DNA of 64,000 bases from Bin80 sp965215475 (GCA_965215475.1 OZ244061.1:3286001-3350000); one strand, 5' to 3'; shown: positions 38,701-46,518, counted from the first letter of the stretch. Program-made: numbers and translations. The notes: a model not told the origin generated them from the sequence alone.

Positions 38701-40146
38701 CAGGTCGTGGCTCGTTCGATCTGGAGCCGTGGCGATGAGCATCGTGGGGGCAGCAGGCCGGATGGCCGGACCTGCGCGGACGACATTGGACCAGCCCCCC
38801 GTTCCCGCCGCATTGATGGCCCCCACTCGGTACTGGCGCGTGGTGCTGAGCGTCTGTGACGTGTGGGCATAGGTCACCGCATCATTACCCGTATCGCCAA
38901 TCACATCGGTCCAGGTACTGCCCCTGTCGGTAGATTGCTGGATCTGGTAGCCCGTGATCGGACTACACGGGTCACTGGCCGGAGCCGTCCAAGATAGCGT
39001 GAAGGTGCTCATGCCATCGTCGGTGGCCGTGAGCGCCGTCGGTGCAACCGGTGCAGTCACATCGCCCGTCAAGACGTAGACTTCGTCGGATAAATCGCTG
39101 TGATAAGTAGCTGACGGGAGTACGGTATAGATCCCGTCGACTCGGAACCCGTAGCATGTATCGGTCTCCAAGCCGGTACGTAAAAAAGGACTCGCTGAAG
39201 AATTTCGAATTCGCTCCCATGAATCCCCACCATTGGTGGTCGCGAAGATTCGGTACGTACGTACCTGTGCTGCTGGAGGAAGATCCGTCGCCGCCGTCCA
39301 TGAAACCTCAACGGAGTTGCCCGATTGTCTGGTCGCTGTGATCCCCGTAGGGATGCCCCATCCACTGGATGTAGCCGCGGTCACACGGACGACCTCCGAA
39401 GGCGCACTGACTTCATTCTTGGTGTTGGTCACTTTGACGCGGTAGTAGAACGTTTCCCCTGGAGTGAGTTGATTACTCCTGTGAATAAACTCCGTACTAA
39501 ATTGCAAATCAATCTCCCCCAACTCCGACCAATTGATGTTGTCAGAGGACCACTCAATGGTGTACTGTTTGAAGCCTGCATCGTTCAAGTTTCTACGGTC
39601 TGTAGGCGCGACCCACCCCAAACGATGTTGATGAATCCCATCGGCATGGACCCGCAGACCTTCAACTGGATAGAGGTCAATGGCTCGGACCGTCCCTGAG
39701 ACCACATCCGACCAAGGGCCCCAACCGTCGACATCACGATGACGAATCCGGAGATAATAGGTGGTGCCAGGAGGATCAAAAGGATCAACCCTGTATCGAG
39801 TGCGAACACCTGGAAATGGGAATGAAAATAACTCAGTCCAAGTTGATCCATCATTAGATTGTTCTATTACGTATTCCATGATGGGTTTACCAGGCTCGGC
39901 TTGGGGCGTCCAGGATATGGTGAGGCAGTTCCATACCGTACAATCATCGACATCTCCGCCCGGCACGACGGTCACATCTGTGGGTTTTCTGGGCGTTCGT
40001 TTTTTCGCCTTAGTAGATGCATTCTCATGAAGGCTCCATCGATCAGAATCTACAATCGAAGTGATCTTGGAAGAAAACGCATCGCCATCTGCGCTCCCAT
40101 TGAAATAAGGAGCAGCGTCATCCGCTTCGGATGCGCTCAACTGCAC
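35761..40146 (-). CDS. Giant fibronectin type III surface protein with T9SS sorting domain (body, out of frame with its signal peptide)
   Basis: A 1461-residue frame, open upstream to about 40199. It has eleven fibronectin type III domains from about residue 53 to 1170; domains 6-11 are nearly identical, each about 104 residues with LSWTAPTNTGGAAITGYQIE. Two putative-Ig (He_PIG-like) domains follow (about 1180-1360). A type IX secretion type A sorting domain ends the protein (SSYPNPFTHSTRIVFDLP, GRRVYAQPV, LPAGVYLYQM). There is no signal peptide in this frame: the leader lies upstream in another frame, across a run of 23 C on the coding strand. Twenty-two or 25 C would join them, giving about 1520 residues. 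Likely a secreted, surface-attached adhesin or matrix protein. Confidence 0.85.
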   Translation of the reverse strand: MQLSASEADDAAPYFNGSADGDAFSSKITSIVDSDRWSLHENASTKAKKRTPRKPTDVTVVPGGDVDDCTVWNCLTISWTPQAEPGKPIMEYVIEQSNDGSTWTELFSFPFPGVRTRYRVDPFDPPGTTYYLRIRHRDVDGWGPWSDVVSGTVRAIDLYPVEGLRVHADGIHQHRLGWVAPTDRRNLNDAGFKQYTIEWSSDNINWSELGEIDLQFSTEFIHRSNQLTPGETFYYRVKVTNTKNEVSAPSEVVRVTAATSSGWGIPTGITATRQSGNSVEVSWTAATDLPPAAQVRTYRIFATTNGGDSWERIRNSSASPFLRTGLETDTCYGFRVDGIYTVLPSATYHSDLSDEVYVLTGDVTAPVAPTALTATDDGMSTFTLSWTAPASDPCSPITGYQIQQSTDRGSTWTDVIGDTGNDAVTYAHTSQTLSTTRQYRVGAINAAGTGGWSNVVRAGPAIRPAAPTMLIATAPDRTSHDLSWTAPADDGGAPITGYQVEASGTGNPGSFSVILPASFRIVVPGFSRPVSPGTTAYYRVRANNSAGLGAPSNVASATTEPIRAPDAPSSLTATADGSTTINLSWTAPTNTGGAAITGYQIESSPTGDSWTNLVDNTRLTTTTYAHTGLSGGTTVHYRVSAINSAGPGAASQTASATTAVTAPDAPTSLTATADGATTIRLSWIAPTNTGGAAITGYQIEVSPNGTGDSWTNLVDNTGLTTTIYAHTGLSAGTTRHYRVSAINSEGPGAASNSASATTSTPIVITAPAAPTSLTATADGATTINLSWTAPTNTGGAAITGYQIESSPTGTGDSWTNLVDNTGLTTTTYAHTGLSAGTTRHYRVSAINSEGPGAASNSASATTSTSTSVTAPAAPTSLTATADGATTIRLSWIAPTNTGGAAITGYQIEVSPNGTDDWTDLEGNTNSTATIYAHTGLSAGTTRHYRVSAINSEGPGAASNSASATTSTPTVITAPAAPTSLTATADGPTTINLSWTAPTNTGGAVITGYQIESSPTGTGDSWTNLVDNTGLTTTTYAHTGLSAGTTRHYRVRAINSAGTGAASNPASATTSPPTVITAPAAPTSLTATADGQTTINLSWTPPTNTGGAVITGYQIEVSPTGTDNWTDLAGNTNSTATTYAHTGLSAGTTRHYRVRAINSAGTGPPSLIASATTEAILALSFAATIASQRYPAGVVISDLTLPTASGGVMPYAYRLSPEMLPLGLSFDESTRTIGGTPTQVTAAQTFTWTVTDAVGTTSTMDFTLEIYGITFVAKVENQSYDRGALIAPLVLPEVTGGEDPIQYTLTLLSFPSGLRYDAPPRTIYGTPVQVTPPVELTYRAVDANGAQDSLKFSIEVVSPVHREAEQGLPQELIVHSSYPNPFTHSTRIVFDLPWPAQVQVNVMDITGRRVYAQPVAHLSSGTNQTIELRDLTLPAGVYLYQMTVTSPEGHASVHVGHLMRLR
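36640..38470. repeat. Tandem near-identical DNA repeats of about 300-312 bp
   Basis: The six C-terminal fibronectin domains are encoded by near-identical DNA. The conserved word CCCGTAAT recurs at 36815, 37127, 37436, 37748, 38060 and 38354, giving spacings of 312, 309, 312, 312 and 294 bp, all multiples of three. Long tracts are identical between units. Recombination between units could add or remove whole domains in frame. Assemblies from short reads may misjudge the copy number. Confidence 0.9.
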
Positions 40147-40156
40147 ACCCGCACTG

Positions 40157-40330
40157 CTATGTGAAGAAAAAATCGGGGGGGGGGGGGGGGGGGGGGGATT
40201 TTGAATCGTTCAATTCGGCACCATGAATGCCGAATTCCGTATCCATGATAGCCTGAATTTCTGCATGTGCAAACCCAGATGGGGCACCAGCAATCATCGT
40301 CAAGAACAAAGCAACGCGAGTCACAAACAT
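40157..40330 (-). CDS. Signal-peptide leader of the fibronectin surface protein (frameshifted as sequenced)
   Basis: A 57-residue frame from ATG 40330. It opens with a clear type I signal peptide (MFVTRVALFLTMIAGAPSGF, then AHA before the likely cleavage site). About 20 residues follow (AEIQAIMDTEFGIHGAELND), then a proline run from the C-tract. With 23 C it continues DFFFT and stops at TAG (40157-40159). With 22 or 25 C it would instead read into IFSSHSSAGVQLSASE and the whole fibronectin body. This is the 5' part of the gene at 35761-40146, not a separate small protein. Confidence 0.8.
   Translation of the reverse strand: MFVTRVALFLTMIAGAPSGFAHAEIQAIMDTEFGIHGAELNDSKSPPPPPPPDFFFT
40175..40197. 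repeat. Homopolymer tract of 23 G (C on the coding strand)
   Basis: Twenty-three G in a row, at the junction of the signal peptide and the fibronectin frame. Mononucleotide runs of this length slip readily during replication. The frame analysis places the present length in an OFF register. The exact count is also error-prone for sequencing, so the true state in the genome needs checking. Confidence 0.95.
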
Positions 40331-40527
40331 ACTTCGTAAAAATTAAATGAACAGAATCAAAAACAGTATGGATCTCGATAATGACATTCCCCGCAATGTT
40401 GAAGGTTCAATCCATTTGCGTCAAATGGATCATCTTGGTTCTACCAACACTTCCCCTTTCAAGATTTTCCGAATATACGATATTTTTCAAGAAGCGAGTT
40501 TATTGGTCAATAACGCGGATTTTTGAC

Positions 40528-40581
40528 CCCCCCCCCCTTATTCATCTCAAATCGCAATTTGAGATGAATAAGGGGGGGGGG
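40528..40581. repeat. Perfect 25-bp inverted repeat with poly-C/poly-G ends
   Basis: The left arm is 10 C followed by TTATTCATCTCAAAT (40528-40552). The loop is CGCA (40553-40556). The right arm is ATTTGAGATGAATAA followed by 10 G (40557-40581). All 25 pairs match. It lies between the divergent starts of the fibronectin gene and the toxin-antitoxin pair. No T-run follows on either strand, so it is not a standard terminator. It could be a regulatory hairpin, a recombination site, a tiny transposable element, or a foldback artefact of sequencing. Confidence 0.9.
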
Positions 40582-40744
40582 TTAATTGTTTTACTATCCT
40601 GTGATGGAAATTCAGGTTAGTAAAAAGACTACAACAATCTGGGGAATTCGCAGAATCATTGGCTATACCAGTCTGAGAAACAAAATCTGTGAAAGTTTGT
40701 ATATTACCCTACAAAGATATGCTATTCTGTTCAACAACACTACT

Positions 40745-41395
40745 ATGATTTATGGTGATATTCACCCTCGGGAGTTTCCGTTGTACTCCTGTCAAAGTGT
40801 ATCTAAGGCACTTAGAATACCCTATTCTACTTTGTATTCTTGGTTAAATAGATACCCAAAGGGATCTTTGATATCAAACTTAAATTCAGATCAAACATTG
40901 AATTTTCTTCAACTCTCAGAGGCCTTTGCGATCAACTATATGAGAAAAACCCTTGAAATTCCTCTCTCCAAAATATGTGAAGCATCTGATTACCTTCGAG
41001 AAAAACTTGAAATCCCCTATCCACTCATTGATCATAGGATCCGCGTTGGGTCTGAGGTATACTTCAAGCGTGCCCAAGATATCTTGCTGAATGCGACCCG
41101 TCACGGACAATTAGAATCAATAGAGTTAATAGGAGACTATATCAACCGGCTTGAATTCAAAGATGCAAATCTACCGGATGTACTGTACCCATGGATTAAA
41201 GACCAAAAGAAGAAGAAGAGCATCAAAATAGATCCTCAAGTACGGTTTGGGCAACCATCAATCACTGGTACTGGAATAACCGTTGAGATCGTATATGAGC
41301 GATTTGAGGGTGGAGAATCTCTCAAAGATATAGCTTCAGGGTATGGAATTGCTCTCGCCAGGGTTGAGGATGCAATCGCCTATGCCACTCATTAG
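40745..41395 (+). CDS. DUF433/VapB45-like antitoxin with N-terminal HTH
   Basis: A 216-residue protein from ATG 40745 (the open frame reaches up to 40586, but that part is not conserved-looking). The N-terminal part has a MerR-like helix-turn-helix (SVSKALRIPYSTLYSWLNRY, about 16-35). The C-terminal 60 residues are a DUF433 domain: IDPQVRFGQPSITGTGITVE followed by IVYERFEGGESLKDIASGYG. This is the VapB45-type antitoxin plan. The next gene, overlapping by 14 bp, encodes a PIN-like protein, so the pair forms a type II toxin-antitoxin module. The HTH probably binds the module's own promoter. AT-rich composition relative to neighbours suggests acquisition. Confidence 0.75.
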   Translation: MIYGDIHPREFPLYSCQSVSKALRIPYSTLYSWLNRYPKGSLISNLNSDQTLNFLQLSEAFAINYMRKTLEIPLSKICEASDYLREKLEIPYPLIDHRIRVGSEVYFKRAQDILLNATRHGQLESIELIGDYINRLEFKDANLPDVLYPWIKDQKKKKSIKIDPQVRFGQPSITGTGITVEIVYERFEGGESLKDIASGYGIALARVEDAIAYATH

Positions 41396-41813
41396 AGAGC
41401 CTCAATTTTATGTAGACGAATGTCTTGATAGTGATTGTTTTGTTGAGGTTTTAGAGAGTGCATGGATAAAAGTGGTTAGACATAGAGATTTGTTTGAAAA
41501 AGGTATATCAGACGAAGTATGGATGAAAAAATCTTCTGAGATGGGCTATTATCCATTAACCTATGATTACAAAATTGCTCAAAGCGAGAATCAGACCAAA
41601 TTTGTAATGGATATGTGTTTAGGCCTATTTATTATTCGTTCAGGTAGAACACATCTACAAAGAGCACAATTAGTCGCCCAAAACAACGCTCAGATACTTA
41701 GATTTATCAAAAAGAACTATCGCCCGTACATCGCAATTATTACTGACACTGGTGTGTACGGTCGCAGGCCAACAGACAGAAAATGGGGACAAAAATATCC
41801 CCAGAATGGATAA
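41382..41813 (+). CDS. VapC45-like PIN-domain toxin
   Basis: A 143-residue protein from ATG 41382, overlapping the antitoxin gene by 14 bp; upstream in-frame ATGs exist at 41343 and 41370. FYVDECLDSDCFVEVL at the start gives the first acidic pair of a PIN-like nuclease. HRDLFEKGISDEVWMKKSSE and PLTYDYKIA carry further acidic residues in the positions expected for the VapC45 PIN-like family. The C-terminal half is basic (RFIKKNYRPYIAII). It probably cleaves RNA when released from its partner. The pairing with DUF433 is the strongest evidence; the active site has not been shown. Confidence 0.7.
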   Translation: MPLIREPQFYVDECLDSDCFVEVLESAWIKVVRHRDLFEKGISDEVWMKKSSEMGYYPLTYDYKIAQSENQTKFVMDMCLGLFIIRSGRTHLQRAQLVAQNNAQILRFIKKNYRPYIAIITDTGVYGRRPTDRKWGQKYPQNG

Positions 41814-42195
41814 TTCTTCTTATGAGTATTTATTTCTAGAGAACTAAATACTGTCCAAGTTGTGTGTTATGAATATCAAGAAACGTCATCCATTCAATCC
41901 TTAATGCAAAACCTCCGCATTTTACCAAAAATATTGTCCTGGAGGACCCGTGACGCGTTTTATACAATTGACGGGCAAATGTCTCATTCTTCTTCTACAG
42001 ATTTCCAATTATATTTTACGTGGCACACTTGGATAGATACTAGACAAAAGAGAATCGGATTAGTTCGGTATCACTTTTCTCAGAATTTCTGGATTAATAG
42101 TTTAGATACGAAACCTCATTCTGAATTCATATTCAATTGAGTACCATTTAGGGGTATTGAGAGTCAAGGATCAATTGCGGAAGGTAACTTGGAAT
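41814..42195. other. Short stretch with one doubtful frame
   Basis: A plus-strand frame ends at 42140 and can be read from about 41820 (92 residues from GTG 41862). It contains SIQSLMQNLRILPKILSWRTR and a tryptophan-rich middle part (FTWHTWIDTRQ). No family, ribosome binding site or convincing start was recognised. It could be a remnant gene between the toxin-antitoxin pair and the Fic gene. Confidence 0.3.
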
Positions 42196-43452
42196 TTATT
42201 CCGCATTTTGAATCACCATGCTTTCAATTAGTTTCTGGGCGAAACTCTCAATGTTGGTAAACTTGGGCGCACCAGTTTTGGGTCGCACTACGAAACGTTC
42301 CTTTTTGATGGCATAGCCTATCTCAACAATCTCATCTGGTTTAGTGGAGTCAATATTTATCAAATGCTCAAAATTTTGAGAGCCTCGCGGCTGATCCTTA
42401 GCAATATACAGAGTCACCCAGCACTCTCTCTGGCTCATTTTCATATACGTTGCTTTACCAAATAAGAAAAGACGCCTAACAAAAGTATTGTTAATCGTAC
42501 GAAAATGGACACTCATAAACCATGTACGTTTTCTAGATTCACCAACGCGAAGAGCAGAATATTTTTCAAATTCTAAATTACCATAATCTTTGAAATACAA
42601 CTTAGCGCCATAAAAATCAATCTCGTTAAAACTTTCAACGGAGCCTTGCAAATAGCTCTTCAGCAATTCCATGGCATTTTTCCACACTTCGTATTGATTT
42701 TCAACTTGGACACCGTATGTCTCTGAAAATTTGTTTTTCAAGTTTTCAATCCATTGAGAATGTGTATTCTGCTCTTCCGCCGCGGCCTCATATTCCTCAA
42801 GACTTTCACTTATACACTCTGAAATTAGTGATATAAATGCTGTCAGATCGCTAGATTGTGATTGCTCAAGTGCATCATAGTATCTGATTCTATCCTCTTT
42901 TGCAATGATTGCAATTGGAAACCCATATCTCATTAAGATCAAATTCAGAAGTAGTCTGCCAACGCGTCCATTCCCATCAATAAATGGATGAATTGTGACA
43001 AACCATGTATGTGTGACTGACGCTACTATCAGTCCATTTAAACTTCCCAAGTCTGCAGATTCAGGATTACTAATTTTGGCTAAATAGTCACCAAGTTCTG
43101 CCATCGCTACGGGTATTGATTCGGGATTTGTGGGTTTATAGTCTGATCCACTAATTTCAACTGGTTTTGAGCGGTATTTTCCAGCCTCTTCGGAAATTCC
43201 TTCAAGTACGAGTTTATGAATTTGACGAATATCAACTTCCCTGATAGGTTGATCATTTTTAACAATCGTTTCTAAATAATCAAGAGCATCAGACAGATTG
43301 CGGGCTTCTGCTTGATCTTTTAGGGGAACACCAGTAATCGTTAGACACTCCTCAACAACAGTTCTAGTTTCGCCAACTGCGAGTAAATTACCTTCAATAG
43401 CATTAGAGTGGTAGAACCAAAGAAAGAACTCATTGGATGGTTTGCAGCTCAT
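42196..43452 (-). CDS. Fic domain protein, 5' end replaced by insertion sequence DNA
   Basis: A 418-residue frame from ATG 43452, extendable to a GTG at 43494. The Fic motif HPFIDGNGRVGR (H-P-F-x-x-G-N-G-R-x-x-R) is intact near residue 154 (counted from ATG 43452), so it could transfer AMP or another nucleotide to proteins. The inhibitory motif SNAIEGN (S-x-x-x-E-G-N), which in class II Fic proteins blocks ATP, sits within the first 25 residues. The residues before it (MSCKPSNEFFLW) are antisense to the ISAzo13-type transposase fragment, so the natural N-terminus and promoter are lost. The C-terminal 180 residues resemble no domain I can name. Probably silent or altered; the reading frame itself is uninterrupted. 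Confidence 0.75.
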   Translation of the reverse strand: MSCKPSNEFFLWFYHSNAIEGNLLAVGETRTVVEECLTITGVPLKDQAEARNLSDALDYLETIVKNDQPIREVDIRQIHKLVLEGISEEAGKYRSKPVEISGSDYKPTNPESIPVAMAELGDYLAKISNPESADLGSLNGLIVASVTHTWFVTIHPFIDGNGRVGRLLLNLILMRYGFPIAIIAKEDRIRYYDALEQSQSSDLTAFISLISECISESLEEYEAAAEEQNTHSQWIENLKNKFSETYGVQVENQYEVWKNAMELLKSYLQGSVESFNEIDFYGAKLYFKDYGNLEFEKYSALRVGESRKRTWFMSVHFRTINNTFVRRLFLFGKATYMKMSQRECWVTLYIAKDQPRGSQNFEHLINIDSTKPDEIVEIGYAIKKERFVVRPKTGAPKFTNIESFAQKLIESMVIQNAE

Positions 43453-44155
43453 GGCAAGATCTGGTGCAAAGACCCCATTAAAGTGAACGATCACGACTTC
43501 CGGTCCGATGCCGCGTTCAAGGCCGTGCCGTATGGAATCTTTGACCCGTCAAACAATCGTGGAACGGTGTGTATTGGAGACTCCAGTGACACCCCAGAAT
43601 TTGCAGTGGATTGTATTGTGCACTGGTTTGAGTCGGAAGGTCGGCATCTCTATCCCAATTCCAAACGACTCGTCATTCTGGCCGATTGTGGAGGATCCAA
43701 CAGGAATCGTGCACGGGCATGGAAGTATTATCTGCAAACCAAACTCTGTGATCCCTATCAAGTACAGGTGAGCGTCACCCATGATCCCAGTGGGGCCAGC
43801 AAATGGAATCCCATGGAACATCGCCTCTTTGGTCCCATCAGTATCAACTTGTCTGGACGTCCACTCGACAGTATGGAGACGTTCATGAATTTTATTGCGA
43901 TTACGAGCAATCAATCGGGATTGCATGTGACGGCCGTCAGGATGACGAAACAATATCAAACGGGTGTCAAAATTACCGATGAACAGATGGCCGGGATCAA
44001 CGTAACCCACAGCGAGGTGAACCCGCAATGGAATTATGACATCCACCCACGCCACGAACAATCCCCGATTCAGAAAATTGCTCACTGGGGACTGAACATG
44101 AAAGAGCTGGTAAAGCCTCATCAAATTAGAGGAATACCCGAAATTCAAATATGGG
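43415..44155 (+). pseudogene. ISAzo13-family transposase fragment (DDE)
   Basis: The frame at 43408-44715 begins with about 215 residues that match the C-terminal catalytic half of ISAzo13-family (Rhodopirellula-type DDE) transposases: KKELIGWF, KVNDHDFRSDAAFKAVPYGI, RLVILADCGGSNRNRARAWK, and HDPSGASKWNPMEHRLFG with the last acidic residue. The N-terminal DNA-binding half is missing. The left edge cuts into the Fic gene near 43415. From about residue 216 the frame runs into unrelated sequence and then, from about residue 250, into tnpB. It is a fused remnant, not one enzyme. Confidence 0.75.
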
Positions 44156-44765
44156 AAATGGGAAAGTTATTTTTGGATGCCTCCTTAACGGATAAGGAGA
44201 TTAAGATCCGTAGGTATCAACGTAAGTTAGCCCGACAACAGAAAGGATCTGGTCGATCCTTGCGGACAAAGAGAAGGATTGCCAAGTGGAAGCGAAAACA
44301 GAAGAACTGCAGAACGAATGCTGCACATCAACATAGCCGTAGATTGTCCAATAAGGCGTATACGTTGAAATGTGAAGACTTGAAGATCAAGACTATGTCC
44401 AAGTCTGCTAAGGGCACGGTTGAGAACCCTGGAACCAATGTGAAGGCAAAAGCAGGGTTAAACCGCGTCATTCTCAACGCTGGATGGGGACGGTTCAATA
44501 CCTATTGCGATTACAAGTTTGGCAACGTGATTCTTGTTGATCCGAAGTATACCAGTCAACGCTGTAATCAGTGTGGTCATACAGATAAAGTCAATCGCAA
44601 GACGCAAAGCAAGTTTAAGTGTATGGCATGTGGCCATCAGATATCAATGCATCTGCGAATGTGTTACAGGCCTCCGGGATTGGGGCATCTGCATGTGGAG
44701 GAGCGTTCCCGTTAGAGACTCCTATGAGCCGTGAAATGGGTACGCAAAAGGTAGCCGTCAAATAG
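44155..44765 (+). pseudogene. IS200/IS605-type tnpB fragment, truncated and frameshifted
   Basis: This continues the transposase frame above. It has the RuvC-like middle (IRRYQRKLARQQKGSGRSLR, then KCEDLKIKTM with the RuvC-II glutamate) and the zinc finger CNQCGH...CMACGH. The RuvC-I aspartate region is absent at the 5' side. After CGH the frame fails: CAT is followed by CA and then GATATCAATGCATC, so one base is missing near 44638. In the next frame the expected DINASANVLQASG (RuvC-III) follows and runs to TAG at 44763-44765. The protein cannot be an active nuclease. Sequence after the stop may contain the IS right end. Confidence 0.8.
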
Positions 44766-44918
44766 ATGGGTACTCACGTATATAATTCCCAATTGAAACG
44801 AAGCGGGCCTCTGTACCTGATGATCCTGAGCCCGAAAAGGTTACGCTTGGAACCTTGGGCGTCTTGCAGGTGTCCAATAGCTTTCCAGAGCATATTTCTT
44901 TCGTCATTATCTTAACTC

Positions 44919-46091
44919 ATGAAAGTTCACGAATATCAAGGAAAGGAGATTCTCGAAAAATACGGAGTTGCCATGCAACCCGGAGAAGTTGCTTCCACCG
45001 TCGCAGAATCGGTGTCTACAGCAAAGAAAATGATGCCGGTTCATGGCGATCTGTTTGTCATCAAGGCACAAATTCACGCGGGTGGACGAGGCAAAGGGGG
45101 AGGAGTAAAACTTGCCAAAGGGTTGGATGCCGTTGAAGAGATTGCAGGGGGAATTATCGGAATGAACTTGGTCACGCACCAGACGGGGCCCGAAGGGCAA
45201 CTAGTTCGAAAAATCCTCATCGCCCCTGCGGTAAACATTGCAAAGGAATATTATATCGGGGTCACACTGGATCGTACACGTAGTCAGCATGTGGTTATGG
45301 CTTCGACGGAAGGGGGAGTTGAAATCGAAAAAGTAGCCGCCGAAACCCCAGAAAAGATTCTCAAAGTTTGGGCCGATCCATCGTATGGGTTACAGGCATT
45401 TCAAGCCCGAGAGTTGGCATATGGCCTTGGATTCGAAGGAAAAACGGCTCGACAGGCATCCAATTTCATCCAATCACTCTTTCGGGCATACATGGAAGTG
45501 GATGCATCATTGGCGGAGATCAATCCACTCGTTCTTACCGAGGAAAAAGAAGTAGTTGCAATTGATGCCAAGCTCAATCTCGATGATAATGCTCTGTTTC
45601 GACACCAAGACTTGGCGGAGCTTAGAGATTTGCATGAAGAAGATCCTTTGGAAGTAGAGGCGCATGCATCCAACCTGAATTATGTGAAACTCGATGGGAA
45701 TGTAGGATGCATGGTCAATGGGGCGGGACTGGCCATGGCCACGATGGATATTATCAAACTGGCCGGAGGCAATCCAGCTAATTTTTTAGATGTAGGAGGA
45801 ACCGCAAGTGTGGAGACCGTTGAGGCAGGATTTCGAATCATCTTGAAGGATCCAAATGTGAAAGCCGTGCTTGTAAATATTTTTGGAGGCATTGTGCGCT
45901 GTGACCGAGTGGCAAGAGGAGTAGTTGAGGCGGCAAAAAATGTGGATATTCATGTTCCGTTGATTGTGCGTTTACAGGGAACGAACGCGTCAGAGGGACA
46001 GCAAGTCTTACAGGAAAGTGGGATTGCGCTTGAATCGGCCGTATTATTTGAGCAGGCGGCAGAGAAAGTTGGCATGGCGCTTGCAGCATGA
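44919..46091 (+). CDS. sucC: Succinate-CoA ligase, ADP-forming, beta subunit
   Basis: A 390-residue TCA-cycle subunit that binds ATP and forms the active site with SucD. Signatures are MKVHEYQGKEILEKYGV, the ATP-grasp region QIHAGGRGKGGGVKLAK, the MVNGAGLAMATMD loop, FLDVGGTASVE, and VNIFGGIVRCDRVARGVVEA near the C-terminus. The length is normal. It begins directly after the transposon remnants, 150 bp beyond the tnpB stop, so the upstream region may have been rearranged. A GNAT gene overlaps it by 4 bp. sucD is not next to it. Confidence 0.95.
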   Translation: MKVHEYQGKEILEKYGVAMQPGEVASTVAESVSTAKKMMPVHGDLFVIKAQIHAGGRGKGGGVKLAKGLDAVEEIAGGIIGMNLVTHQTGPEGQLVRKILIAPAVNIAKEYYIGVTLDRTRSQHVVMASTEGGVEIEKVAAETPEKILKVWADPSYGLQAFQARELAYGLGFEGKTARQASNFIQSLFRAYMEVDASLAEINPLVLTEEKEVVAIDAKLNLDDNALFRHQDLAELRDLHEEDPLEVEAHASNLNYVKLDGNVGCMVNGAGLAMATMDIIKLAGGNPANFLDVGGTASVETVEAGFRIILKDPNVKAVLVNIFGGIVRCDRVARGVVEAAKNVDIHVPLIVRLQGTNASEGQQVLQESGIALESAVLFEQAAEKVGMALAA

Positions 46092-46501
46092 TGAAGCAAA
46101 TGCAAACCTTAGATGCCCTAGAATTCAGGGAAGGCTTGGAAGGGCTTTCGCCCCAGTTGATCCGGATTCTTTATCGCCGGGCCCCTCTACATCGGCCAGT
46201 TTCGGATCCGCAGCGCCTTTGGGCGATGTTTGAAAATGCGTCTCTTGTCGTCACGGCATGGAAAAGCGGGCGCCTTGTAGGCATTGCTCGCGTTCTCACA
46301 GATGGAGTTATGTTCAGTTATCTGTGCGATTTGGCCGTAGAACCTGATGTGCAGGGGGTAGGCATAGGGAAACGCTTGATGCATCATGTCCAAGATCACT
46401 GCAAGGGGACCGAGTTGATTCTTCGTACCTCATTGGAGCGCTTTCATAAGCGTGAAGGATTGAAAGCGGTAGAAGATGCCTGGATCGTTAATTCTTGGTA
46501 G
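46088..46501 (+). CDS. GNAT family N-acetyltransferase
   Basis: A 137-residue GCN5-type acetyltransferase. The acetyl-CoA-binding motif is LAVEPDVQGVGIGKRLMHHV (the Q/R-x-x-G-x-G/A pattern, VQGVGIGKRL). The preceding strands WKSGRLVGIARVLTDG and FSYLCDLAVEP match the fold. The C-terminal part FHKREGLKAVEDAWI is typical. The substrate is unknown. The start codon overlaps the sucC stop (ATGA), so translation is probably coupled. It ends 17 bp from the end of lptD. Confidence 0.85.
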   Translation: MMKQMQTLDALEFREGLEGLSPQLIRILYRRAPLHRPVSDPQRLWAMFENASLVVTAWKSGRLVGIARVLTDGVMFSYLCDLAVEPDVQGVGIGKRLMHHVQDHCKGTELILRTSLERFHKREGLKAVEDAWIVNSW

Positions 46502-46518
46502 AATTCTTCTCTGAGAAG

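Noticed and set aside
36399..39365. Alternate-frame ORFs of 60-135 codons within the fibronectin gene
   Set aside because: They recur with the DNA repeat and have no independent start signals; they are shadows of the repeated domains.
40586..40744. N-terminal extension of the DUF433 antitoxin back to 40586
   Set aside because: The added 53 residues start at the hairpin edge and look unlike the family; ATG 40745 begins the HTH part directly.
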